Assembly (NCBI GenBank): GCA_041393495.1
Contig: JAWKKA010000005.1
Span: 102,717 to 166,716 of the forward strand
DNA: 64,000 nucleotides
Source: RHKX01 sp041393495
Lineage (GTDB): Bacteria > Actinomycetota > Thermoleophilia > Solirubrobacterales > 70-9
Reading direction: 5' to 3'
In this document: in pieces, positions 27,085 to 36,125 of the stretch
Numbering within the stretch: position 1 is the stretch's first letter
Layout of the letters: each line of letters begins with the position of its first letter
Translations under genes and position numbers: made by a program
The notes under the pieces: generated by a model
Seen by the model: only the letters and a program-made list of their open reading frames with translations
What the model was told of the DNA's origin: nothing
The model's database searches: none

Positions 27085-27731
27085 CGGCGCGTCTCCGCCG
27101 CCGGCATCACCTCGGGGGGAGCGAAGGGCTCGAGCCCGACGAGCTCCTGCGGGGGGCCGTCCGCCGCGAGCCTGCCGGCGAGCGCGCGATCGATGGCGCG
27201 CGGCTCGCCGAGCGTCACGCAGACCGCCTCGACGAGGTTCGCGTAGGGGCTCCCGAGGTCGGCGAGGCTGAGCCGGACCAGCTCGAGCGCCGCCCGATGC
27301 TCGCGCAGGACGATCTCGCCGCGACCGTCGGGCGCGTCGGCGGCGAACTCGAGCATCACCGGCAGGTAGTCGGGCAGCTCGGTTCCCTCGAGCGGCAGCC
27401 CGGCGGAGCGGTAGAGCTGCTTGAGCCGCAGCAGGGCGCTGCCGCGCTCGCGCCTATCCCCCTCGCCGTAGAAGGTCAGGTAGAGGCCGGAGCGCTTGTG
27501 GAGGTCGATCGTCTCCACGTAGTGCTGCTCGGCGGCCAGCGGCTCGCTCGCCCCCCACCAGGCGCAGAAGCGCTCGAGCGCCTGCCGCGGCTCGGAGGGC
27601 GGCAGCCCGGCGACCGCGGCCCCGATGGCGGGACGGAGCGCCCGCAGCTCGGCGTCCGGATAGCGCAGCAACAGCGAGCAGAGCTTGTAGATCGTCGCGG
27701 CCTCGGGCGGCTTGCGGCGTCCCAGTGCCAT
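27081..27731 (-). CDS. narJ: Nitrate reductase molybdenum cofactor assembly chaperone
   Basis: A 216-residue all-helical TorD/NarJ-family chaperone. It begins after a short basic leader with IYKLCSLLLRYPDAELRA, the usual NarJ opening, and continues through YVETIDLHKRSGLYLTFYGEGDRRERG, the conserved core segment. It keeps apo-NarG in the cytoplasm until the molybdenum cofactor and the FS0 cluster are inserted. The TGATG overlap with narH and ATGA overlap with narI place it in the standard narGHJI order. Confidence 0.92.
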   Translation of the reverse strand: MALGRRKPPEAATIYKLCSLLLRYPDAELRALRPAIGAAVAGLPPSEPRQALERFCAWWGASEPLAAEQHYVETIDLHKRSGLYLTFYGEGDRRERGSALLRLKQLYRSAGLPLEGTELPDYLPVMLEFAADAPDGRGEIVLREHRAALELVRLSLADLGSPYANLVEAVCVTLGEPRAIDRALAGRLAADGPPQELVGLEPFAPPEVMPAAETRR

Positions 27732-29392
27732 CAGCCGTCCGCCTGCGCCCGCCGGTCCCCGAGCATCTCGACGATGTCGAGCTTCGCCGGCCGCTCGGCG
27801 GCGATCGCCCCCGCGGCTGCGTCGGGATCGCGGCCCTCCCCGACCATCTCGAGCACGTCGATCCCGGTCCGATCGGCGCTGAGCATGAACGACTCCTCCT
27901 CGGCCGTCGAGCTGTGGGCGACCGCGCCGCAGTTGCCCGGTCCGCCCTCGAAGTCGAGCCCGCAGGCCCCCTGCTGCTCCATCAGCCGCCCGGCGAGCTC
28001 GGCGTGCGCCTTCGGGATCACGTAGCGGTCCTCGTACTTGGCGATCGCGAGCAACCGGTACATGTCCTCGGCGTCCGCGGCGCTGATCCCGGCCGACTCC
28101 GGCAGCGACGCATCGTGCACGTCGAGGACCTCGCGCTTGCGCATGTGGCCGCGCATCGCCGCCAGTCGCCTCAGCACCCCCCGGATCACCTCCGAGTCGC
28201 CGGCGGCGAGCAGGTTGGCGAGGTAGTCGACCGGGATCCGCATCTGCTCGATCGTCGGCAGGATCCGATCGGGGTCGGCCTCGTAGCCGTCGTCCTCGAG
28301 GGTGTTCGTGATCGGCGAGAGCGGCGGCACGTACCAGACCATCGGCAGCGTCCGGTACTCGGGATGGAGCGGCAGCGCCACCCCGTAGCGGTGCGCGAGC
28401 GCGTAGACCGGGGAGCGCCGGGCGGCCTCGATCCAGTCGTCGGGAATCCCGTCGCGGGCGGCCTGCTCGCGGACGGCCGGGTCCTCGGGGTCGCAGAACA
28501 CGTCTCGCTGGGCGGCGAGCAGCTCGTGCTCGTCGGGCACCGAGGCCGCCTCCTCGACCCGGTCGGCGTCGTAGAGGACGAGGCCGATGTAGCGGATCCG
28601 GCCGACGCAGGTCTCCGAGCAGATCGTCGGCTGGCCGGACTCGATCCGCGGGTAACAGAGGGTGCACTTCTCGGCCTTCCCGGTCCGGTGGTTGAAGTAG
28701 ACCTTCTTGTACGGACAGCCGGAGACGCAGAACCGCCAACCCCGGCACTTCGCCTGATCGACGAGGACGATCCCGTCCTCCTCGCGCTTGTACATCGCGC
28801 CGGAGGGGCAGGAGGCGACGCAGGAGGGGTTCAGGCAGTGCTCGCAGATCCGCGGCAGGTAGAACATGAACGCCTCCTCGTAGGAGGCCTTGACCTGCTC
28901 CTCGATCTCCCTGGTCAGCGGGTCCTCGTGGATGCGCTCCGGCGCGCCGGCGAGGTTGTCGTCCCAGTTCGGCCCCCACCTGACCTGATCGAGCGGCTTG
29001 CCGGTGATCTGCGAGCGGGCCCGGGCGACCGGATCGTGCTCCGACAGCGGCGCCGTGATCAGCTTCTCGTAGTCGTAGGTCCAGGGCTCGTAGTAGTCGT
29101 CGATCTGCGGCAGGTCGGGGTTGGCGAAGATGCTGAGCAGCTTCTTGATCCGGCCCCCGGCCCGGAGCTTCAGCCGGCCCTTGCGGTCGAGCTCCCAACC
29201 GCCCCGCCAGCGCTCCTGGTCCTCCCAGCGCTTCGGGTAGCCGACCCCGGGCTTGGTCTCGACGTCGTTGAACCACATGTACTCGGCGCCGGGCCGGTTC
29301 GTCCAGACCTGCTTGCAGGTCACCGAGCAGGTGTGACAGCCGATGCACTTGTCGAGGTTCATGACCATCCCGACCTGGGCGCGGATCCTCAC
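27731..29392 (-). CDS. narH: Respiratory nitrate reductase beta (iron-sulfur) subunit
   Basis: A 553-residue electron-transfer subunit. With the GTG start at 29392 the first cluster ligands fall at Cys16, Cys19, Cys22 and Cys26, the numbering found in E. coli NarH, which supports this start. The segment CRGWRFCVSGCPYKKVYFN has Trp where a Cys would be, the mark of the [3Fe-4S] cluster next to NarI. Further sets are CEHCLNPSCVASCP and CTLCYPRIESGQPTICSETC. Overlaps narG by GTGA and narJ by TGATG. Works in the cytoplasmic-facing NarGH module. Confidence 0.94.
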   Translation of the reverse strand: MRIRAQVGMVMNLDKCIGCHTCSVTCKQVWTNRPGAEYMWFNDVETKPGVGYPKRWEDQERWRGGWELDRKGRLKLRAGGRIKKLLSIFANPDLPQIDDYYEPWTYDYEKLITAPLSEHDPVARARSQITGKPLDQVRWGPNWDDNLAGAPERIHEDPLTREIEEQVKASYEEAFMFYLPRICEHCLNPSCVASCPSGAMYKREEDGIVLVDQAKCRGWRFCVSGCPYKKVYFNHRTGKAEKCTLCYPRIESGQPTICSETCVGRIRYIGLVLYDADRVEEAASVPDEHELLAAQRDVFCDPEDPAVREQAARDGIPDDWIEAARRSPVYALAHRYGVALPLHPEYRTLPMVWYVPPLSPITNTLEDDGYEADPDRILPTIEQMRIPVDYLANLLAAGDSEVIRGVLRRLAAMRGHMRKREVLDVHDASLPESAGISAADAEDMYRLLAIAKYEDRYVIPKAHAELAGRLMEQQGACGLDFEGGPGNCGAVAHSSTAEEESFMLSADRTGIDVLEMVGEGRDPDAAAGAIAAERPAKLDIVEMLGDRRAQADG

Positions 29393-32300
29393 TCGAACGT
29401 CACCTCCGCCTCGCGCTTTCTGAGCACCGTCACCTCGTCGCGCTGCGATCCGGTCGGCCCGTAGTAGTTGAACCCGAAGCTGAGTTGCGCGTAGCCGCCG
29501 ACGAAGTGGGTCGGCTTCATCACGATCCTGGTGGCCGAGTTGTCGGTGCCGCCGCGCTTGCCCTGCAGCTCGGTCAGCGGCACGTTCAGGTGCCGGTCCT
29601 TGGCGTGGTAAATCATGCAGGTGCCCGCCGGGATCCGGTGGCTGACCGCGGCGCGGCAGGCGATCACGCCGTTGCGGTTGAAGGCCTCGACCCAGTCGTT
29701 GTCGCGGATCTCCAGCGCCTCGGCGTCCTCGCGGCTGACCCAGAGCATCCCGCCGCCCCGGAACAGGGTCAGCATGTGGATGTTGTCCTGGTATTCGGAG
29801 TGGATCGACCACTTCGAGTGCGGGGTCAGGTACTTCAGGGTCAGCTCGCGCCGTCCGGAGCCGTCCCGCGCCCCCTGATCGCCGAAGACCGCCCGGTGCC
29901 GCAGCGGCGGCCGGAACACCGGCAGGCCCTCGCCGATCTCGAGCATCCAGGCGTGGTCGAGGTAGAAGTGCATCCGCCCCGAGAGCGTGTGCCAGGGCTT
30001 GTCGCGCTCGACGTTCTGGGTGAACGGGGCGTAGCGACGGCCGTGCGCCTCGATCCCGGACCACTCCGGCGAGGTGATCACGGTGCGGGGCTGCACCTGG
30101 GCATCGTGGAAGGTGATCCGGTCGCCGCCCCGGGCCGCGGCGAGGTCGGCCAACGCGACGCCGGCCGTCTCCTCCATCGCCTCGAACCCGGCGACCGCGA
30201 GCCGCCCGTTCGTCGTTCCCGAGAGCGCCAGGATCGCCTCGCAGGCATGCTCGACCCGCTCCAGGGAGGGGCGCCCGTCGGCGACCCCGCCCCGCACCGT
30301 CCCGTTCTTGGCGCCGAGCTCGCGGACCTCCTCGTCGGCGGTCCAGCTCGCGCCCTTGACCTGGGTGCCGAGCTCCTCGACGAGGGGGCCGAGCGCCTTC
30401 CACCTCTCCGCCACGTTCGGGTAGTCGCGCTCGATCACGAGCAGCTTCGGCATCGTCTTGCCCGGCACCGGCTCGCACTCGCCGGCCCGCCAGTCCCGCA
30501 CCTCGCCGAGCGGCTGGGCGATCTCGTCGGCCGTGTCGTGCAGAAGCGGCGCCGCCATCAGGTCCCGGCGCGTGCCGAGGTGCTCGACGGCGAGCTCCGA
30601 GAACCGCTCGGCGATCCGCCTGAACGTGTCCCAGTCGGTCTTGTTCTCCCACGGCGGCGGCACCGCCGGGTTGAAGGTGTGGACGAAGGGATGCAGGTCG
30701 GTCGAGGAGAGGTCGTGCTTCTCGTACCAGGTGGCGGCCGGCAGGACGACGTCGGAGAAGAGCGCGTTCGAGGTCATCCGGAAGTCGATCGTGGTCAGCA
30801 GGTCGAGCTTCCCCTCGGAGGTCCGATCGCGCCAGGTGACGTCGCGCGGGCGCAGCTCCGGGGGCGTCTCCTCGGCGCGGACCGCGTTCTCGGTCGTCCC
30901 GAGCAGGTGCTTGAGGAAGTACTCGTGGCCCTTGCCGGAGGAGCCGAGGACGTTCGCGCGCCAGACCGTCATCACCTTCGGCTCGTTCTCCGGATCGTCG
31001 GGGTCCTCGCAGGCGAAGCGGAGCCTTCCCGCGCGCAGCTCCTCGATCACGTGCGTGGCCGGGTCGACCCCCTTCGCCTCGGCCTCGTCGACGAGGTCCA
31101 GCGAGCTGCGATCGAAGCTCGGGAAGGACGGCAGCCAGCCGAGCCGCGCCCCGAGCGCGTTGACGTCGGCGACGTGCATCCCCGCGAACAGGCCGCGGCC
31201 GAGCGGCGAGGCGTGGTCCTCGGGGCGGTAGCCCTCGTAGCGCCACTGGTCGGTCGCGAGGTAGAAGAACGGGGTGCCGGACTGATGCCGCGGCGGGCGC
31301 ACCCAGTCGAGGGCGAAGGCGACCGTCTGCCAGCCGGCCAGCGGGCGAACCTTCTCCTGGCCCACGTAGTGGGCCCAGCCGCCGCCGTTGACGCCCTCGC
31401 AGCCGCACATCATCACCAGCGCCAGGAAGGTGCGGTAGGTCTGGTCGGAGTGGAACCAGTGGTTCGTGCCGGCCCCCATCGCGATCATCGACCGGCCGCG
31501 GGTCTGCTCGGCGTTGCGGGCGAACTCGCGGGCGATCCGGGCCGCCGCGCCGGCATCGACGCCGGTGATCGGCTCCTGCCAGGCGGGGGTGCAGGGGGCC
31601 GGGTCGTCGTAGCCGGACGGCCACTCGCCGGGCAGGCCCTCGCGGCGGACGCCGTAGTGGGCGAAGCTCAGGTCGAGCACGGTCGTGACGAGCTGGTCGC
31701 CGAGCCGAAGCGCCGGCACGCCGCGGCGGATCGAGGCGCCGCCCTCGGTCGCGCCGATGTCGAAGCGTGGCAGGTCGACCTCGACCGCCTCCTCGGCGCG
31801 GCCGAGCAGGCTCAGCGCCGGCTCGATCCCGGCCGGCTTCAGGTTCCAGCGCCCGGGCTCGCCGTAGCGGTGTCCGACCGACCCGTTCGGCACCGCCGGC
31901 CTGCCGGTCCGCTCGTCGAGCACGACCGGCTTCCACTCGCAGTTCTCAGGCTCGCCCCCGGCCCCCTCCAGGTCGGAGGCCCGCAGCAGTCGGTCGGGCA
32001 CGTAGGCGCCGTCGCGCTCGCGCAGGGTGACGAGCAGCGGCAGGTCCGTGTAGCGCCGTGCGTAGCGCTGGAAGTAGGGCGCCTGCCGGTCGGCGTAGAA
32101 CTCCTTCAGGATCACGTGGCCCATCGCCATCGCCAGCGCCCCGTCGCTGCCCGGTTGCGCGGCCAGCCAGTGGTCGGCGAACTTCGTGTGCTCGGCGTAG
32201 TCGGGCGAGACGACGACGACCTTCTGGCCCCGGTAGCGGGCCTCGACCATGAAGTGGGCGTCCGGGGTCCGCGTCGTCGGCAGGTTCGTGCCCCAGATGA

Positions 32301-33060
32301 TCAGGTAGCCGGCGTTGAACCAGTCGCCCGACTCGGGGACGTCGGTCTGATCGCCGAACACCTGTGGCGAGGACGGCGGCAGGTCGGCGTACCAGTCGTA
32401 GAACGACAGGATCACCCCGCCGATCAGCGCCAGAAAGCGCGAGCCGGCGCCGTAGGAGGCCATCGACATCGCCGGGATCGGCGTGAAGCCGACGCAGCGG
32501 TCGGGGCCGTATCGCTTGATCGTGTGGACGTGAGCCGCGGCGACGATCTCGGTGACCTCCTCCCAGCTCGCCCGGACGAAGCCGCCCTTGCCCCGCTGGG
32601 ACTTGTAGAGGCGCGACTTCTCGGGATCGCCGACGATCTCCGCCCAGGCATCGACCGGGTCGCCGAGCCGCGCCCGGGCCTCGCGGAACATCGCCAGCAG
32701 GCTGCCGCGCACATACGGGTACTTGAGCCGCAGCGGCGAGTACGTGTACCACGAGAACGACGCGCCGCGCGGGCAGCCGCGGGGCTCGTACTCGGGCATC
32801 TCGGGCCCGGTCGAGGGGTAGTCGGTCGCCTGCGCCTCCCAGGTGATCAGGCCGTCCTTGACGTAGACGTTCCACGAGCAGGAGCCGGTGCAGTTGACCC
32901 CGTGGGTGGAGCGGACGACCTTGGAGTGCGCCCAGCGGCCGCGGTAGGAGCGCTCCCAGTCGCGGTCCTTGGCGACGAGCTGGCTCCAGTTCTCGGCGTT
33001 GGTCGGCCCGCGGCGCAGGAATCGGTGCGCCTCGAGCAGCGGGTTCGGCCGCTCAGCCAT
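29389..33060 (-). CDS. narG: Respiratory nitrate reductase alpha (molybdenum) subunit
   Basis: A 1223-residue bis-MGD enzyme reducing nitrate to nitrite on the cytoplasmic side. FS0 ligands are His53, Cys57, Cys61 and Cys96, each three residues later than the E. coli positions 50/54/58/93; with the same offset Asp225 in DWYADLPPSS lines up with the molybdenum-ligating Asp222. GTNLPTTRTPDAHF and MAMGAGTNHWFHSDQTYRT are further NarG signatures. No Tat signal, as in cytoplasm-facing Nar. First gene of narGHJI; an AT-rich promoter region precedes it and an AhpD-like gene diverges from it. No narK nitrate transporter is visible. Confidence 0.95.
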   Translation of the reverse strand: MAERPNPLLEAHRFLRRGPTNAENWSQLVAKDRDWERSYRGRWAHSKVVRSTHGVNCTGSCSWNVYVKDGLITWEAQATDYPSTGPEMPEYEPRGCPRGASFSWYTYSPLRLKYPYVRGSLLAMFREARARLGDPVDAWAEIVGDPEKSRLYKSQRGKGGFVRASWEEVTEIVAAAHVHTIKRYGPDRCVGFTPIPAMSMASYGAGSRFLALIGGVILSFYDWYADLPPSSPQVFGDQTDVPESGDWFNAGYLIIWGTNLPTTRTPDAHFMVEARYRGQKVVVVSPDYAEHTKFADHWLAAQPGSDGALAMAMGHVILKEFYADRQAPYFQRYARRYTDLPLLVTLRERDGAYVPDRLLRASDLEGAGGEPENCEWKPVVLDERTGRPAVPNGSVGHRYGEPGRWNLKPAGIEPALSLLGRAEEAVEVDLPRFDIGATEGGASIRRGVPALRLGDQLVTTVLDLSFAHYGVRREGLPGEWPSGYDDPAPCTPAWQEPITGVDAGAAARIAREFARNAEQTRGRSMIAMGAGTNHWFHSDQTYRTFLALVMMCGCEGVNGGGWAHYVGQEKVRPLAGWQTVAFALDWVRPPRHQSGTPFFYLATDQWRYEGYRPEDHASPLGRGLFAGMHVADVNALGARLGWLPSFPSFDRSSLDLVDEAEAKGVDPATHVIEELRAGRLRFACEDPDDPENEPKVMTVWRANVLGSSGKGHEYFLKHLLGTTENAVRAEETPPELRPRDVTWRDRTSEGKLDLLTTIDFRMTSNALFSDVVLPAATWYEKHDLSSTDLHPFVHTFNPAVPPPWENKTDWDTFRRIAERFSELAVEHLGTRRDLMAAPLLHDTADEIAQPLGEVRDWRAGECEPVPGKTMPKLLVIERDYPNVAERWKALGPLVEELGTQVKGASWTADEEVRELGAKNGTVRGGVADGRPSLERVEHACEAILALSGTTNGRLAVAGFEAMEETAGVALADLAAARGGDRITFHDAQVQPRTVITSPEWSGIEAHGRRYAPFTQNVERDKPWHTLSGRMHFYLDHAWMLEIGEGLPVFRPPLRHRAVFGDQGARDGSGRRELTLKYLTPHSKWSIHSEYQDNIHMLTLFRGGGMLWVSREDAEALEIRDNDWVEAFNRNGVIACRAAVSHRIPAGTCMIYHAKDRHLNVPLTELQGKRGGTDNSATRIVMKPTHFVGGYAQLSFGFNYYGPTGSQRDEVTVLRKREAEVTFE

Positions 33061-33412
33061 CTCGTTGCGTTCCCTGCGATCTCGTCACGGTCCTGACCGG
33101 TGGACCGGCGCCGGCCCGCCCGCATCGGCGGGACCCATCGACACCGTCGTCCACGCATGTCCCCCGAATCGGCCCGGCGCAAACCGCTATACTTTACACA
33201 CATATGATGTATAAAATGAGGAAGCAGTGGAGGTGGGCGATGGCTGCGCGAGCGGCGGGACCGGCGGGGACGAGAACGAGGCGACCCACGGCGGCGGTGT
33301 CCGCGGCGATGGTCGCGGCACGGCGGCTCGGGGCGCCGCGACGAAAGCAGCGCCGGGGCGGGCACCGGTCGGACCGGCCCGGCCCGGCCGCACCGACCGG
33401 GGGGCGATCGCG
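33061..33412. other. Divergent intergenic region between narG and the AhpD-like gene
   Basis: About 350 bases without a supported gene. The stretch 33189-33219 is strikingly AT-rich for this window (TATACTTTACACACATATG and TATAAAATG) and is the obvious candidate for the narG promoter and any regulator site; TATAGC on the minus strand could be a -10. I found no clear FNR/CRP palindrome. The part from 33230 to 33412 is GC-rich and reads as an Arg/Gly-rich frame without homology, probably 5' untranslated sequence. Confidence 0.5.
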
Positions 33413-33754
33413 ATGACGGACCCGCTCTATCCGCGGCCGACCACCGAGGTTCGCGCCCACCGTCACGAGCTGGCGCCGGCCACCGATGATGCCTTCCAGG
33501 CATTCAGCCGGCAGGTGTTCGCCGACGGCGCGCTGTCCGCGCAGGCCAAGCAGCTGATCGCCGTGGCGGTCGCGCACACGACCCAGTGCCCGTACTGCAT
33601 CCGCGGCCATACCCGGGCCGCGTTACGGGCCGGAGCCAGCAACGAGCAGATCATGGAGGCGATCTGGGTCGCCGCGGAGATGCGCGCCGGCGGCGCCTAC
33701 GCGCACTCGGCCCTGGCCCTCGATGTGATGGAGCGGGACGCCGCGAAGGCCTGA
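33413..33754 (+). CDS. AhpD-like / carboxymuconolactone decarboxylase family protein
   Basis: A 113-residue all-helical protein with the redox motif CPYCIRGHT (about residues 62-70), in which the CxxC pair and following His match AhpD-type alkylhydroperoxidase cores. These proteins transfer reducing equivalents to peroxides, or act as small disulfide reductases. It diverges from narG, which suggests a role in oxidative or nitrosative stress during nitrate respiration, but that is inference. The ATG at 33413 gives the family length; a longer upstream frame is compositionally odd and was not used. The stop codon is 5 bases from the metE stop. Confidence 0.82.
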   Translation: MTDPLYPRPTTEVRAHRHELAPATDDAFQAFSRQVFADGALSAQAKQLIAVAVAHTTQCPYCIRGHTRAALRAGASNEQIMEAIWVAAEMRAGGAYAHSALALDVMERDAAKA

Positions 33755-33763
33755 GACGCTCAG
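33751..33763. terminator. Small hairpin overlapping two convergent stop codons
   Basis: CTGAG (33751-33755) pairs with CTCAG (33759-33763) around a 3-base loop. The left arm contains the TGA of the AhpD-like gene and the right arm contains the TGA of metE. It is short, so its effect on transcription is uncertain. Confidence 0.35.
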
Positions 33764-36096
33764 CCTGCCGACGTCCGTCCCCGGGTCGCCGCCGGGCCGC
33801 CGGGCTCGGCCTCCCGGCGCCGGTGGGCGGCGACGACGAGGTTCTCGAGCGCCGGCAGGACCTCCTCCCAGCGACGGGTCTTGAGGCCGCAGTCGGGATT
33901 GACCCAGAGCCGCTCGCGCGGGATCGTGCCCTCGGCCCGCTCCAGCAGCTCCTCGATCTCGCGGACGGAGGGAATCCGCGGCGAGTGGATGTCGTAGACG
34001 CCGGGGCCGATCCGGTTCGGGTATCCGGCGAACGGCTCGAGCAGGTCCATGCCCGATCGCGACGCCTCGATCGAGAGCACGTCGGCATCCATCCGTGCGA
34101 TCTCCTCGGCGAGCTCCCCGAACTCCGAGTAGCACATGTGCAGGTGAACCTGGGTCGCGGGGCCGAGCCTCGCGGTCGTCTGCCGGAAGTTGTCGACCGC
34201 CCGGCGCAGGTAGCCGGCTCGCTCGCTGCGTCGCAACGGCAGGCCCTCGCGGAACGCCGCCTCGTCGATCTGGATCATCGCGGCGCCGATCCGCTCGAGG
34301 TCGAGCGCTTCGTCGCCGATCGCCAGCGCGAGCTGCGCGCCGATCGCCTCGGCGGGGAGGTCGTCGCGCAGAAACGACCACTGCATCATCGTCGTCGGGC
34401 CGGTCAGGATCGCCTTCACGGGCCGCTCGGTCAGCCCCTGGGCATAGCGCCACCAGCGCACGCTGATCGGCTCCGGACGGGAGACGTCGCCGAACAGGAT
34501 CGGCGGCCGCACGCAGCGCGACCCGTAGGACTGGACCCAGCCCGCCTCGGTCGCCGCGAAGCCGCGCAGGCGCTCGGCGAAGTACTGGACCATGTCGTTG
34601 CGCTCGGGCTCTCCGTGCACGAGCACGTCGAGGCCGAGCTGCTCCTGACGGAGGATGGCGGCATCGATCTCGGCCTCGAGGAAGCGCTCGTAGCCGGCGC
34701 GGTCCAGCTCACCGGTGAGCAGCCGCCGGCGCGCGTCCCGGATCGCCGCCGTCTGCGGCAGCGATCCGATCGTCGTCGTCGGCAGCGCCGGCAGCTCGCA
34801 CCGGCTCGCCTGGATGCGGGCCCGCTCGGACGCCGGTGCGCGGTCGCATCGGTCCGGGGCCGGCAGCTCGGCGAGGCGAGCCGCGGTCTGCGGGTCGGTC
34901 ACCCGGGCCGAGCGGCGCCGGCCCTCGAGCGCCCTTCGGCTCGGCGCGAGCAGCGCCTCGCGTTCGGAGCCATCGGCCGCCAGCGCAGCCCTGAGCCGCG
35001 CCAGCTCGTCGAGCTTCTCGGTGGCAAAGGCGAGCCAGGAGCGGAGCTCGGGGTCGAGCCGGGACTCGCGCTCGAGGCTGTAGGGGACGTGGAGCAGCGA
35101 GCAGGAGGGAGCGAGGCGCACCCGCCCGGCGCCGAGTCGGGCAAGCGCCGGCTCGACCTGCCGCACGATCGCGTCGAGATCGCTTCGCCAGACGTTGCGG
35201 CCGTCGATCACCCCGAGCGAGAGCCGCGCCTCGTCGCCGACCGCCGCCAGCGCCGGACCGAGCTGCTCGGGCGCCCGGACCAGATCGAGGTGGAACTCGG
35301 CGGCGGGAAGCCGCAGGACCCGCTCGAGCGCATCGCCGAGCCCGCCGAAGTAGGTGACGAGGGCCAGCTCGAGGTCCGATCTCGCCCCTGCCAGGCGGTC
35401 CCAGCTCCGCTCGATCAGCGCCAGCAGGTCCACGTCGACGTCGCCGGCCAGGCAGGGCTCGTCGATCTGCACCTCCGTCGCACCGGCGCGAGCGAGACCC
35501 TCCAACACCCCCTGGTAGGCATCGAGCAGCGGCTCCAGCCGCTCGAGCGGTCGCACCCCCGGCGCCGCGCCCTTCGCCAGCGACAGGAACGAGACCGGGC
35601 CGAGCAGCACCGGCCGGCTGCCGGGCGCGTCCGCGAGCTCCGCGAGTGGCTTGGCCAGACGGGGAGCGAAGCCGGTGCGCGGTCCGATCTCGGGTACGAG
35701 GTAGTGGTAGTTGGTGTCGAACCACTTGGTCATCTCCAGCGGCGCGACCTCGCCACCGCCCCTCGCCATCGCGAACATCAGCTCGAGCGAGCCCGGCTCG
35801 AAGTCCTCCGCGAAGCGCTCCGGAACGGCATCGACCAGCAGCGCCGCGTCAAGGACGTGGTCGTAGAGCGAGAAGTCGTTCGAGGGCAGGACGTCCACCC
35901 CCGCCGCGACGGCGGCATCGCGCTGATCGCGGCGCAACGCCGTCGCGACCCCTTCGAGCTCCGCGGCGGTCGCGTCGCCGCGCCAGAACGACTCCAGGGC
36001 CGTCTTCAGCTCGCGGTCGGGGCCGATCCGGGGAAACCCGAGGACCGCTGTCTCGATGCCGTCACCATCCATCTCGACACCGATGATATTTCGCAT
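33760..36096 (-). CDS. metE: Cobalamin-independent methionine synthase
   Basis: A 778-residue MetE that methylates homocysteine with 5-methyltetrahydropteroyl-glutamate. The N-terminal barrel starts AVLGFPRIGPDRELKTALESFW; the C-terminal catalytic barrel has TTTIGSLPQT, the Zn-binding His and Cys in HLHMCYSEF, VLSIEASRSGMDLLEPF and the last Zn Cys in WVNPDCGLKTR. Length fits the family (about 750-770). The start at 36096 is ATG; MDGDGIETAV at 36072 is an alternative. It follows the CFA-type methyltransferase by 29 bases, so it may be the last gene of the por run; no cobalamin or SAM riboswitch fits in that gap. Confidence 0.93.
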   Translation of the reverse strand: MRNIIGVEMDGDGIETAVLGFPRIGPDRELKTALESFWRGDATAAELEGVATALRRDQRDAAVAAGVDVLPSNDFSLYDHVLDAALLVDAVPERFAEDFEPGSLELMFAMARGGGEVAPLEMTKWFDTNYHYLVPEIGPRTGFAPRLAKPLAELADAPGSRPVLLGPVSFLSLAKGAAPGVRPLERLEPLLDAYQGVLEGLARAGATEVQIDEPCLAGDVDVDLLALIERSWDRLAGARSDLELALVTYFGGLGDALERVLRLPAAEFHLDLVRAPEQLGPALAAVGDEARLSLGVIDGRNVWRSDLDAIVRQVEPALARLGAGRVRLAPSCSLLHVPYSLERESRLDPELRSWLAFATEKLDELARLRAALAADGSEREALLAPSRRALEGRRRSARVTDPQTAARLAELPAPDRCDRAPASERARIQASRCELPALPTTTIGSLPQTAAIRDARRRLLTGELDRAGYERFLEAEIDAAILRQEQLGLDVLVHGEPERNDMVQYFAERLRGFAATEAGWVQSYGSRCVRPPILFGDVSRPEPISVRWWRYAQGLTERPVKAILTGPTTMMQWSFLRDDLPAEAIGAQLALAIGDEALDLERIGAAMIQIDEAAFREGLPLRRSERAGYLRRAVDNFRQTTARLGPATQVHLHMCYSEFGELAEEIARMDADVLSIEASRSGMDLLEPFAGYPNRIGPGVYDIHSPRIPSVREIEELLERAEGTIPRERLWVNPDCGLKTRRWEEVLPALENLVVAAHRRREAEPGGPAATRGRTSAG

Positions 36097-36125
36097 CGGC
36101 GATGTGCAAAGCCGGCGACAGCCGC

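Noticed and set aside
27731..31936. A 1400-codon open frame running from narH into the antisense-frame of narG
   Set aside because: Only the part from 29392 down is real (narH); the remainder is an alternate frame of narG in GC-rich DNA, with Arg/Gly/Ala-rich translation and no homology.
29485..33096. A 1203-codon plus-strand open frame opposite narG
   Set aside because: Composition is a mirror of narG codon bias, with no recognisable domain; narG is certain.
33187..33228. FNR/NNR-type palindrome before narG
   Set aside because: The AT-rich stretch has no TTGAT-N4-ATCAA-like dyad; partial symmetry around CATATG breaks after three base pairs.
36097..36125. Cobalamin or SAM riboswitch upstream of metE
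   Set aside because: Only 29 bases separate metE from the preceding gene and no conserved riboswitch box is seen.
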